This document shows positions 26,707-35,400 of a stretch of DNA of 64,000 nucleotides, in pieces. Position 1 is the stretch's first letter; every line of letters starts with the position of its first letter. The notes beneath the pieces are model-generated. The model made no database searches, was not told the origin of the DNA, and worked only from the letters and a program-made list of their open reading frames with translations. The DNA lies in contig NZ_FNYD01000013.1 in NCBI RefSeq assembly GCF_900109035.1, positions 19,716-83,715 of the forward strand. The letters run 5' to 3'. The stretch is from Cribrihabitans marinus (GTDB lineage: Bacteria > Pseudomonadota > Alphaproteobacteria > Rhodobacterales > Rhodobacteraceae). The position numbers were made by a program, and so were the translations under genes.

Positions 26707-27285
26707 ATGGCGTTCATCCTGGGATCGGGCAGCCCGCGCCGGCTGGACCTGCTGGCGCAGCTTGGCGTCAGGCCGGATTCCGTGCAACCACCCGACATCG
26801 ACGAGACGCCGCACAAGGGCGAGTTGCCGCGCCCCTATTGCGCCCGGATCGCCCGGGAAAAGGCGCGGGCGGTTCCGTCGGGTCCGGACGACATCGTGCT
26901 TTGCGCCGACACCACCGTGGCCCTGGGCCGCCGCATCCTGGGCAAGCCCGCCGATGCCGCCGCCGCGGCCGAGTTCCTCTTCGCCCTGTCCGGTCGCCGC
27001 CACCGGGTCATCACCTCGGTCGCCCTGCGCAAGGGCGATGCCATATGGCAGCGCGACGTGATCAGCCAGGTCAAGCTCAAGCGACTGTCGGATGTCGAGG
27101 TCAACGCCTATCTGGCCACCGGCGATTGGCAGGGCAAGGCGGGCGCCTATGGCATCCAGGGACCGGCCGGGGCCTTCGTGCCGTGGATCTCGGGGTCGTT
27201 CACCGCAATCGTCGGCCTGCCGCTGGCCGAGACCGCTGGCCTGCTTCAGGCGGCGGGCTATCCGCTTTATCGCGAGGCGTCATGA
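26707..27285 (+). CDS. maf: Maf-family nucleoside triphosphate pyrophosphatase
   Basis: A 192-residue Maf protein. The N-terminal [18 protein letters not shown] phosphate-binding loop (S-x-S-P-R-R) and [22 protein letters not shown] are characteristic, as is [16 protein letters not shown]. The late [10 protein letters not shown] segment marks the pyrophosphatase active site. It hydrolyses non-canonical or modified nucleoside triphosphates in the cytoplasm. It lies 10 bp after infA and overlaps the RNase gene by 4 bp. Confidence 0.93.
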   Translation: MAFILGSGSPRRLDLLAQLGVRPDSVQPPDIDETPHKGELPRPYCARIAREKARAVPSGPDDIVLCADTTVALGRRILGKPADAAAAAEFLFALSGRRHRVITSVALRKGDAIWQRDVISQVKLKRLSDVEVNAYLATGDWQGKAGAYGIQGPAGAFVPWISGSFTAIVGLPLAETAGLLQAAGYPLYREAS

Positions 27286-28304
27286 AGGGCCGCACGATCA
27301 TCCTGGACCACTACGAGGGCCGCGAGGCCGCCGCGCTGATGGTCGACGGCCGGCTGGACGACCTGCTGATCGCCGCCGACGCGCCCGCGCCGGGAACCAT
27401 CTATCGCGCCCGCGCCGACCGGCCGGTCAAGGGGCAGGGCGGCATGTTCCTGTCGACGCCCGACGGCGCCGCATTTCTGCGCCAGGTCAAGGGGTTGCGC
27501 CCGGGCGCGCCGCTGCTGGTACAGGTCACCGGCCATGCCGAGCCGGGCAAGGCCCTGCCGGTGACGGCCAAGCTGCTGTTCAAGAGCCGCTATGCCATCG
27601 TCACGCCCGACGCCCCCGGCCTGAACGTCTCGCGCACGATCCGTGACGAGGACGAGCGCGACCGATTGCTGGAGATCGCACATGAAGCGATGGGTGGTCG
27701 CGGCATGGGCCTGATCCTGCGCTCGGCCTGCGCCGGGGCGGACGGGGACGAGGTTGCCCGGGATATCGAGGCGATGGTCGATCTGGCCGCGCAGGTGCTG
27801 GATGATCCCGGATCGGCGCCGGAGAAGCTGCTGGATGGCGACGGCCCGCATGCGCAGGCCTGGCGGGACTGGACGGATCCGGCCGAGGTTGTGACGCAGG
27901 CCGGCGGGTTCGAAACCCACGGCGTGCTGGATACGCTCGAAACTGTCCGCGGGATATCGGAACCTCTGTCCGGCGGCGCCCATCTCTATGTCGAGGCCAC
28001 CCGCGCGCTGGTCGCGGTGGATGTGAACACCGGAGCCGACACCTCGCTGGCGGCGGGGCTGAAGGCCAACCTGGCCTGCGCGCGCGAACTGCCCCGCGCG
28101 CTGCGCCTGCGTGGGCTGGGCGGGCAGATCACGCTGGACCTGGCACCGATGGCCAAGAAGGACCGTCGCGGGTTCGAAACCGCCCTGCGCGCCGCGTTTC
28201 GCGCCGACGCCATCGAGACCACCCTGGCGGGATGGACGCCCTTGGGCCACTACGAACTGCAACGCCAGCGCAGCCGGTTGCCGCTGTCGGAGGCTCTCGC
28301 ATGA
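27282..28304 (+). CDS. Ribonuclease E/G-family protein, short form
   Basis: A 340-residue RNase E/G-like protein. Catalytic metal ligands are expected in [10 protein letters not shown] (near residue 245) and [13 protein letters not shown] (near residue 285); both segments are present. It lacks the long C-terminal scaffold of RNase E and is shorter than RNase G (about 490). This is the small form often found in this locus in alphaproteobacteria. It probably acts on rRNA or mRNA. The ATG overlaps the maf stop codon, and the stop overlaps the yacG start. Confidence 0.85.
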   Translation: MKGRTIILDHYEGREAAALMVDGRLDDLLIAADAPAPGTIYRARADRPVKGQGGMFLSTPDGAAFLRQVKGLRPGAPLLVQVTGHAEPGKALPVTAKLLFKSRYAIVTPDAPGLNVSRTIRDEDERDRLLEIAHEAMGGRGMGLILRSACAGADGDEVARDIEAMVDLAAQVLDDPGSAPEKLLDGDGPHAQAWRDWTDPAEVVTQAGGFETHGVLDTLETVRGISEPLSGGAHLYVEATRALVAVDVNTGADTSLAAGLKANLACARELPRALRLRGLGGQITLDLAPMAKKDRRGFETALRAAFRADAIETTLAGWTPLGHYELQRQRSRLPLSEALA

Positions 28305-28483
28305 GCTGCCCGATCTGCGGCGAGCAGACCGCACAACGCTGGCGCCCATTCTGCTCGCGCCGCTGCGCCGACCTCGACCTGGCCCGCTGGCTGAACGGAT
28401 CCTACACGCTGGAACCGGTCGAACCCGGCCCTGACGAACTGCCCGACAACAGCCCGGATCCCGACCCGTCGCGGCGCCACTAA
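28301..28483 (+). CDS. yacG: DNA gyrase inhibitor YacG
   Basis: A 60-residue zinc protein. It has CPICGEQT followed by RPFCSRRCADLDLARWLNGSY, the conserved four-cysteine zinc finger and helix of YacG. The tail is acidic and proline-rich. YacG binds GyrB and inhibits gyrase. ATG 28301 overlaps the RNase gene stop by 4 bp. It is the last protein gene before tRNA-Phe. Confidence 0.92.
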   Translation: MSCPICGEQTAQRWRPFCSRRCADLDLARWLNGSYTLEPVEPGPDELPDNSPDPDPSRRH

Positions 28484-28561
28484 AAAAGTGCGCAAAACCT
28501 CTGGACACCGCCATTTCCCCGGCCTAGAAGGCCCCCACCCAGCGGCCAAGCCCGCTCCCGT

Positions 28562-28636
28562 GCCCGGGTAGCTCAGGGGTAGAGCAGTGGATTGAAAATC
28601 CTCGTGTCGGTGGTTCGATTCCGCCCCCGGGCACCA
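28562..28636 (+). tRNA. tRNA-Phe (anticodon GAA)
   Basis: A complete 75-nt cloverleaf with encoded CCA. The acceptor stem is GCCCGGG/CCCGGGC with discriminator A, the D arm is GCTC/GAGC, the anticodon loop is TTGAAAA (anticodon GAA), and the T arm is GGTGG/CCGCC with TTCGATT loop. One T-T mismatch sits in the anticodon stem. Its 3' half is the integration site of the adjacent element, which leaves the tRNA intact. Confidence 0.97.
28591..28636 (+). repeat. attL: 46-bp direct repeat, tRNA-Phe end
   Basis: The bases from ATTGAAAATCC to GGGCACCA at the 3' half of tRNA-Phe recur exactly at 40144-40189 in the same orientation. The preceding and following bases differ between the two copies, so 46 bp is the full extent of identity. 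This is the left attachment site of the element. Confidence 0.95.
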
Positions 28637-28702
28637 TAAAAATCAATAACTTAGACCCCATCCGGCTTGGTGCACTTAAGTGCACGTGTAATTCGTGTGT
28701 AA

Positions 28703-29881
28703 TCACGCCGAACTTTTCGGCTTTAACTTGCGGATGTTGTCTTCCTGGGTGCCGCTGACCCGCCCTTCCAACCGATCCATTGCAGCTTCGATGTGCGACC
28801 CGCTTTGATGCGCGTAGCGCGCAACCATGGACAACGTCTTGTGACCGGAAATGCGCTGGACTGTGGGCAGGTCGACGCCCGCCTGAACCAGATGCGTCAC
28901 CGCCGTATGGCGAAGCGTGTGAGGGGTGATCTGGTCGGGATCGAGCCCAGCGCGTTCAGCGGATCGGCGAAACGCCTTGCGAATAGTGTGGACGTGCCCG
29001 GTGGCGCTTCCCGGAGAGGGGAACATCCATTCGCAGCCCGGCGGCAACATGTCTATGCGTTTTCCTAAATACACTGCCAGCTCGCGTGTAATTGGTTGCT
29101 CACGCGACCCCGCCTTAGCCTGTGGAACCCAGATCACTCGCTTCCTGACGTCGACATCTTCACGTCGGATCGCAAGAATCTCCGCATGGCGCATCCCTGT
29201 GTGCAATCCAACCATGACGAAGGCATGGATGTTTTCGTTGTGATCCGATGCCGCAGCTTCCAGAAGTGCTACGCACTGCTCATCAGTCAGATAGACAATC
29301 CTTTGGTTGTCTTCCTTGAAGCGCACGATCTTGACGGGCTTGCTCTTGATCCACTTCCACTCAACAGCTTGGTTCAGTAGGTGGGAAAGGGTGGCCAGCT
29401 CCCGGTTCACCGTCGCCTTCGCTGCGCCTGCTGATCGACGGGTTTTCTTGTATCGCTCGACGTCGAAGGATTCGATGGCACTCAACGGCTTTTCCGCCAA
29501 GAACGGGACCAAGTGCTGTTTCAATTGGCGCTTCTTGATGTCGATGTTCTTGCCATCACTGTCGCGGAGCCTCTGGACGTATCGGGTCGCGGCTTCCTGA
29601 AAGCTCAATGGCGTCTTGCGTCCATCGGGCAGCTCCAAACGCAGACGCCTTGCGTCAGTTCTGGCCTGGGCAATGAAGTCTTCCGCCTGCTGCCGAGTCA
29701 CTCCCTCAGATTCCCGACCGATCACGCGATGAATGCGCCGACGGTCCACCATGATATTGACGGAAAAGACGCCATCACCATTGGCGTCACGGCGAAATGT
29801 AATCCCATGTTCGGAAAGGCTGTCACCAACCTTCAAGGTCCGGATAGCAGGACGTGTCAGCTTGGAGAATCTGGTAGCCAT
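28703..29881 (-). CDS. int: Tyrosine recombinase, phage-type integrase
   Basis: A 392-residue integrase. An arm-binding-like N-terminal domain is followed by a SAM-like core-binding domain (LSFQEAATRYVQRL). The catalytic domain has Arg in HTGMRHAEILAI, Lys region QAKAGSREQPI, HTLRHTAVTHLV (His and Arg), GHKT, and the nucleophile Tyr in MVARYAHQ. It recombines attL and attR at the tRNA-Phe gene. It lies downstream of the RHH gene on the same strand with a gap of 11 bp, so the repressor and integrase probably share a transcript. Confidence 0.95.
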   Translation of the reverse strand: MATRFSKLTRPAIRTLKVGDSLSEHGITFRRDANGDGVFSVNIMVDRRRIHRVIGRESEGVTRQQAEDFIAQARTDARRLRLELPDGRKTPLSFQEAATRYVQRLRDSDGKNIDIKKRQLKQHLVPFLAEKPLSAIESFDVERYKKTRRSAGAAKATVNRELATLSHLLNQAVEWKWIKSKPVKIVRFKEDNQRIVYLTDEQCVALLEAAASDHNENIHAFVMVGLHTGMRHAEILAIRREDVDVRKRVIWVPQAKAGSREQPITRELAVYLGKRIDMLPPGCEWMFPSPGSATGHVHTIRKAFRRSAERAGLDPDQITPHTLRHTAVTHLVQAGVDLPTVQRISGHKTLSMVARYAHQSGSHIEAAMDRLEGRVSGTQEDNIRKLKPKSSA

Positions 29882-29892
29882 TGTGGAGAACC

Positions 29893-30432
29893 TCAGAAAG
29901 GAATTTCGTCGTCGTCAATGTCGCGGGTTGCGGGTGGCCGAACACGGGGCAGAGTGTTCGAGTCTTTCTCGCCAGTCGCGACCGCGAGTAAATCTTCCCA
30001 ATACTTATCCACCCTGTCGCGGATTATGTCGTCCAAGCTGACTTGATAGCGCCAGACATCCCCTCGCCACTGGCCGCGCCAAAAAAATCCGTTTTCTTCA
30101 ATCAATGCCCAAATGTGTTGTTCTTCGAATGTCATCAATTCTGGTGCGATGATCCCAAGGGACACGAGCCGTTGGCTTTCCCGGACGTGCCAAAGAACAT
30201 CCGCCTTTTCGCCGAATGTATCTGGCTGATCTTGACCGGTGTCGCGCCATTTGTTGATGGCCTGTGTCTGGATTTGTTCAGCGAGAGTGGCCTCGATGAA
30301 CGACGATTTCGTTCGACGCTGTGATCGGGCTGCCAATTCGCACAGGTAATTTAGGCGTGGATCAAGCCGAATCGAGACTGTCTCCGTCCTGCCCAATTTC
30401 GATCCAGAGCCTTTAGAAGCCTTGATTGTCAT
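29893..30432 (-). CDS. Ribbon-helix-helix DNA-binding protein
   Basis: A 179-residue protein from the ATG at 30432, chosen because GAGGA lies 4 nt upstream; an in-frame ATG at 30468 is possible. Residues about 17-50 (ETVSIRLDPRLNYLCELAA, then RTKSSFIEATLAEQI) fit a ribbon-helix-helix fold. The rest is not recognised, is rich in tryptophan, and ends with an acidic DDDEIPF tail. It probably represses its own promoter and the divergent excisionase gene through the inverted repeat at 30479-30499. Confidence 0.75.
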   Translation of the reverse strand: MTIKASKGSGSKLGRTETVSIRLDPRLNYLCELAARSQRRTKSSFIEATLAEQIQTQAINKWRDTGQDQPDTFGEKADVLWHVRESQRLVSLGIIAPELMTFEEQHIWALIEENGFFWRGQWRGDVWRYQVSLDDIIRDRVDKYWEDLLAVATGEKDSNTLPRVRPPATRDIDDDEIPF

Positions 30433-30478
30433 GATGTCCTCGTGTCGAAACGTTCCGCTGTGATCCATTTTGCACGTT

Positions 30479-30499
30479 ATGTATTGAGTTTCAATACAT
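30479..30499. promoter_or_regulatory. Perfect inverted-repeat operator in the divergent control region
   Basis: ATGTATTGA (30479-30487) and TCAATACAT (30491-30499) are exact inverted repeats around GTT. The site lies in the 125-bp AT-rich gap between the divergent RHH gene (start 30432) and excisionase-like gene (start 30558), placed to control both. RHH repressors bind short inverted repeats, so the RHH protein is the natural ligand. Confidence 0.6.
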
Positions 30500-30557
30500 G
30501 TCTTGCTCTTCTTTCTGTGTACTTACCGGCAAAACCTAAAGAGCAAGGAAACAAACC

Positions 30558-30806
30558 ATGAAAATCAATACTGACACGCAGCGCGTCTTCATGCACCCGG
30601 ATGGACGAATGGACCGCAAGAACGCCGCCCGCTACCTTGGCTGCTCGCCGAAAACCCTCGCCGATTGGGCAATGAAAGGCCAAGGACCGCAATATGTGCT
30701 GCTGGGTGGACGTGCCTTCTACTTCCTCGAAGACCTGCAATCCTGGATTGCCGCCGCACCTCGTCTTGCGGGAACCGGCGGTCGTGACATGCGGGCGGGC
30801 GACTAG
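30558..30806 (+). CDS. Excisionase/MerR-type helix-turn-helix protein
   Basis: An 82-residue protein with one winged-helix-like DNA-binding unit (MDRKNAARYLGCSPKTLADW, then a wing GPQYVLLGGRAFYFLEDLQSW). This is the pattern of recombination directionality factors. AAGGA sits 8 nt before the ATG. It is the first gene on the plus strand of the element, opposite the RHH-integrase unit, and is likely to help the integrase in excision. Confidence 0.8.
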   Translation: MKINTDTQRVFMHPDGRMDRKNAARYLGCSPKTLADWAMKGQGPQYVLLGGRAFYFLEDLQSWIAAAPRLAGTGGRDMRAGD

Positions 30807-30816
30807 GGCCGCCACA

Positions 30817-31323
30817 ATGCCAGGATCAAAGAACCCGGACCGCAGGCGCATCCGTATCCTGTGTACCTATTCTGTACCTGAAGTAGCAGCGCTTCTCGAA
30901 GTTCACGTTCACACTGTTCGCCGTTGGCTGAAGAGCGGGTTGGGTTCAATCGATGGCCAGAGCCCAACCCTGATCCACGGCGCAGAACTTCGCAGATACC
31001 TGGACGCCAGAGCCAGAGGCAAGAAGCAAAAGTGCGGTCCAGATGAAATGTACTGCCTTTCATGCCGAGCACCTCGCCTGCCAATCTTGGGCTCTGTCCA
31101 CATTGGCGATCTCAATGAGAAAACGGTTCGTCTGGTTGGGGCTTGCTGCACATGTGGCAGAAAAATCTGCCGCGCAGGGAGCGTTTCACGACTGCAAGAA
31201 TACACCGCGTCATTCGGGCCACTCCAGAGGCGGACCCCAAGCCTAAAGGGGAGCAGCATTCCCCTCTTGGATGGTGACTCAAAGGAGCAAGACGAAAATG
31301 GACAAGTTCAACGCGGGAAATGA
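30817..31323 (+). CDS. Helix-turn-helix protein with zinc-binding cysteines, recombinase partner
   Basis: A 168-residue protein. Residues 15-45 form an excisionase-like HTH (SVPEVAALLEVHVHTVRRWL), followed by a wing with TLIHGAELRRYL. Then comes a cysteine-rich knuckle: YCLSCRAPR at about residue 73 and CCTCGRKIC at about residue 104, enough ligands for one zinc. The C-terminal 50 residues look disordered. The ATG at 30817 follows the previous gene by 10 bp, and its end overlaps the recombinase start by 26 bp. Such an overlap suggests that the two work together on DNA. Confidence 0.7.
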   Translation: MPGSKNPDRRRIRILCTYSVPEVAALLEVHVHTVRRWLKSGLGSIDGQSPTLIHGAELRRYLDARARGKKQKCGPDEMYCLSCRAPRLPILGSVHIGDLNEKTVRLVGACCTCGRKICRAGSVSRLQEYTASFGPLQRRTPSLKGSSIPLLDGDSKEQDENGQVQRGK

Positions 31324-32374
31324 ACGGATCAAGCGTGACTACGCTGAGTTCCTGTGCGAAGCGGATCAAAAGTCAGAAGCCACCGTGCGCGGGGTCGAAA
31401 AAGCGATCCTGCGCTTTGAGGAATACACCGGTTACTGCGACTTTGGGCGCTTCAATCGCGAACAGGCAAAAGGTTTCAGGGCGGCGCTGTCCGCTCCTGC
31501 CGACGAAAGTACACGTCTAGGAAACTCGACCGTTCTTTCGACCTTGAAAGCGGTGCAACGGTTTTTCCGTTGGTTGTCAGTGCAGCCTGGGTTCAAGTCC
31601 AAGATCGACACCAACGCTATCGCCTACTTCAACCTCTCCGAAAAGGACATACGCGCGGCTACATCTTCGCCTTCGAAGCCCTCACCGACCATGGATCAAT
31701 TGAAGCGCGCACTAGGGTCGATGCCTTCGGAAAGCATTCTGGAAAAACGTAATCGCGCCGTATTTGCCCTTCTAATGATGACCGGCATCCGTGACAATGC
31801 TGCCGCCTCCTTGCGGCTGGGCCATGTCGACATCGACCGGCAGATGATCGTGCAGGACCCGAAAACCGTCCGCACGAAGAACAGCAAGCTGATCGAGTCG
31901 GTGCTGTTGCCGCTTGGGCCTGAGATTGAAGGCGTTCTGTTCTCCTGGGTTGGCTACCTGCGTGACGAACTCCGGTGGCAGCCTGACGATCCCCTTTTCC
32001 CTCAATCGCGGCAACGGATTGACCCCCAAAGGGGACCGGTTGTGGATGGAATTAAACGTCAAGTGTGGTCCAATTCCCAGCCTATTCGACAGATTTTCAA
32101 GCGGGCGTTCACCGGAGCTGGGCTCCCCTACTTTACCCCGCACCGTGTAAGAAACACCGTCGTCGAGTACGCGTACCTCACTTGCCGAACACCCGAAGAG
32201 TTCAAAGCTTTCAGCCAGAACCTTGGCCACGAAAGCGTCGTGACGACACTCTCCAGCTATGGTCAAATCCCACTCGCTCGACAGCGCGAGCTGATCCGCA
32301 ACGCTGGCAAGAGCCGAGACCTGGATGCGAAGCTGGAACGGCTCCTCGAAGTTCTTGATCGGAGCGAAGACTAG
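31298..32374 (+). CDS. Second tyrosine recombinase (XerC/D-like)
   Basis: A 358-residue recombinase starting at ATG 31298 (AAGGAG 10 nt upstream). The in-frame ATG at 31271 lacks such a site. A SAM-like N-terminal domain (EATVRGVEKAILRFEEYTG) precedes the catalytic domain, with Arg in MTGIRDNAAASLRL, HRVRNTVVEYAYL (His and Arg), GHESVVTTL, and Tyr in LSSYGQIPL. The catalytic set is complete, so it is probably active. It is unlike the 28703 integrase in length and sequence. It lies just upstream of the large restriction-modification gene; its own target is unknown. Confidence 0.85.
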   Translation: MDKFNAGNERIKRDYAEFLCEADQKSEATVRGVEKAILRFEEYTGYCDFGRFNREQAKGFRAALSAPADESTRLGNSTVLSTLKAVQRFFRWLSVQPGFKSKIDTNAIAYFNLSEKDIRAATSSPSKPSPTMDQLKRALGSMPSESILEKRNRAVFALLMMTGIRDNAAASLRLGHVDIDRQMIVQDPKTVRTKNSKLIESVLLPLGPEIEGVLFSWVGYLRDELRWQPDDPLFPQSRQRIDPQRGPVVDGIKRQVWSNSQPIRQIFKRAFTGAGLPYFTPHRVRNTVVEYAYLTCRTPEEFKAFSQNLGHESVVTTLSSYGQIPLARQRELIRNAGKSRDLDAKLERLLEVLDRSED

Positions 32375-32451
32375 CAGCGAATTCTGGGCATCCCACCACT
32401 TGCGGCTGGAGAGGTCTGAGTGATCTAACGGGTGAAGACACCACAGCGGGT

Positions 32452-35400
32452 ATGGGTATGGGTCACAAGCAGATTGATAGAGTTCTTTCACAATTTCGGG
32501 AACTATCCAGCGACGAGCGCGGCAAGGGCAGGCTGTTTGAGCGGCTGATTGCAAACTACTTGGTCCGGGACCCTCAGTATTCCGATCTCTTGGAACATGT
32601 TTGGCTCTGGGAAGAATGGCCAGACCGCTGGGGTGCTGACGTGGGCATTGACCTCGTGGCCCGTGAAAAGGCGACTGGCGACTACTGGGCGATCCAGTGC
32701 AAGTTCTTCGATCCAAGTCACACGATCCAGAAAGCCGACATTGATTCCTTTCTGTCTGCATCAGGAAAACAGTTCACTTCGAATGACGGCAGCAAGCAGT
32801 TCGCGCGCCGTATTCTCGTGTCGACCACTGATAAATGGAACAGGAACGCGGAAAGCGCCATCGAAGGGCAGACCATTCCCGTTTCCCGTATAAGCCTTGC
32901 CGATCTGGCGGGAAGCCCGATTGACTGGACGGAATTCAGCCTCTCGCGCCCTGACCTGATCCGCCTTCGCCCCAAGAAAACGCCGCGACCCCATCAGGAA
33001 GAGGCAATCGCCGCTGTGATCGAGGGCTTCCAGACCGAAGATCGCGGCAAGATGATCATGGCGTGCGGCACGGGGAAGACATTCACGTCCCTGCGCCTTG
33101 CCGAAACGATTGTGCCTGAAGGCGGGCGCATCCTGTTCCTGGCCCCTTCGATCTCGCTTGTGTCGCAGACCCTGCGGGAATGGACGGCGCAAGCGCATGA
33201 TCCGATCCACGCCTTTGTCGTCTGTTCCGACAGCAAGGTGGGCCGCGACGAAGAGGACCTGCGCACGCACGATCTGGCCTACCCCGCGACCACGGACTCG
33301 CGGAAACTGGCGAATGCTGCGCAAGCCCTGACACATGGGCGGCGCGTTGTCGTGTTCTCCACCTATCAGTCGATTCAGGTCGTGTCCGACGCCCAGCGCG
33401 CTGGGCTTGGCGAATTCGACCTGATCATCTGCGACGAAGCGCACCGGACAACCGGCCTGACCCTTCCGGGCGAAGACCCCTCCGATTTCGTGAAGGTGCA
33501 TGACGACAGCATCGTGAAGGGCAAGAGACGCCTCTACATGACCGCAACGCCGCGTATCTATGCCGATGCATCCAAGGCCAAAGCGGATCAGAACGATGCC
33601 GTCCTGTATTCTATGGACGAACTCGACACCTTTGGCCCCGAATTCTACCGGCTGGGCTTCGGCAAGGCCGTCGAACGCGATCTTCTGTCGGAATACAAGG
33701 TGCTGATCGTCGCCGTCGAACAGGACAAGATGAGCGCCGTGGCGAACAGCTACAACCGCGCCTACAAACTCGACGAAAAGAAAGCTATCGACATCAACTT
33801 CGCCACCAAGATCGTGGGAAGCTGGAAGGGCCTGTCCAAGAAAGGGCTGGTCCTGGTGGATGAGGACGGCGAACAAGAAGACCTGACCGAAGACACCGAA
33901 CCGATGCGCCGCGCCGTCGCCTTCTCGCGGTCCATCAAGTCGTCCAAGGCGATGACGGAAACCTTCGGGCGCTTGGCCGAACTCTATGCCGAGACCTATC
34001 AACCCGATGACGTGCCGGGCATGATCGACTGCCAGCTTGACCACGTCGACGGCACGATGAACGCCTTGCGACGGTCATCGGCGCTCGAATGGCTGAAGGA
34101 CAACCCAGGTTCCGGCAATTGCCGGATTCTGTCGAACGCGCGCTGCCTCTCCGAAGGGATCGACGTGCCCGCGCTCGACTCGGTGGTGTTCTTCGATACC
34201 CGCGAGTCCATTGTCGACATCGTGCAATCGGTCGGGCGCGTCATGCGCAAGGCGGAAGGCAAGAAATACGGCTACATCATCCTGCCGGTCTGTATGCCGT
34301 CCAAGAACGTGGCCGATTACAACAGCTACATCGAAAGCGATCCGCAGTTCCGCAGCATCTGGAAGGTGATCAAGGCCCTGCGTGCCCATGACGAGTCCCT
34401 CGTCGACGAAGCCGAGTTCCGCCGCAAGGTCAAAGTCGTCTCGGGCGACGACAAATCCGGCGAGGGTGAAGGCGGCGGCGAAGGGGGCGACAGCCTGCCT
34501 CTCGATTTCCCGGCCCTGCCAATCGACGCGATCAGCGAAGCGGTCTATGCCGCGATCCCCAAGAAACTGGGCGACCGCGAATATTGGAGCGAATGGGCCA
34601 AATCCATCGGTCCCGTGGCCGAACGGCTGATCACCCGCATCAAGGCGATGATCGACGGCAACCCTGACGTGGCCGAAGAATTCGCCCGCTTCCTGAAGGG
34701 GCTGCAAGACACGCTCAATCCCGCCGTCTCGCAGGACGAAGCCATTGAAATGCTGGCCCAGCATGTCCTGACGATGCCGGTTTTTCAGGCGCTTTTCGAG
34801 GGCACGGATTTCCCGGCGCACAACGCCGTGGGTAAGGCGCTGGAAGCCATCGTTCACAAACTCGACGCGGGGTCCGTCGACAGCGAAACCGAAAGCCTCG
34901 AACGCTTCTACGACAACGTGCGCGAACGCATCAGCCTGGCGAAAAGCGACAAGTCGAAACAGGACATCATCCGCAACCTCTACGACACGTTCTTCAACAA
35001 CGCCTTCCCGCGCATGGCCGAACGGCTGGGCATCGTCTATACACCCGTTCAGGTCGTCGACTTCATCCTGCGGTCCGCCGATGCCGCGCTGCGCCGTCAC
35101 TTCCGGCAATCGCTGTCCAGCGAGGGCGTGCAAATCCTCGACCCCTTCACCGGCACCGGCACCTTCCTTGTGCGGCTGATCCAGTCGGGGCTGATCCCGC
35201 CCGAGGCGCTGGTGCGCAAATATGCGGGCGAGTTGCACGCGAACGAACTGGTCCTGCTCGCCTATTACATCGCCACGGTGAATATCGAGACGGCGTATCA
35301 CGGCATCACCGGCACCTATCGCCCGTTTGACGGGATGATCCTGATCGACACCTTCCAGATGACCGAAGACGGCGACATGGTTGACAAGGTCGTGCTGCCG

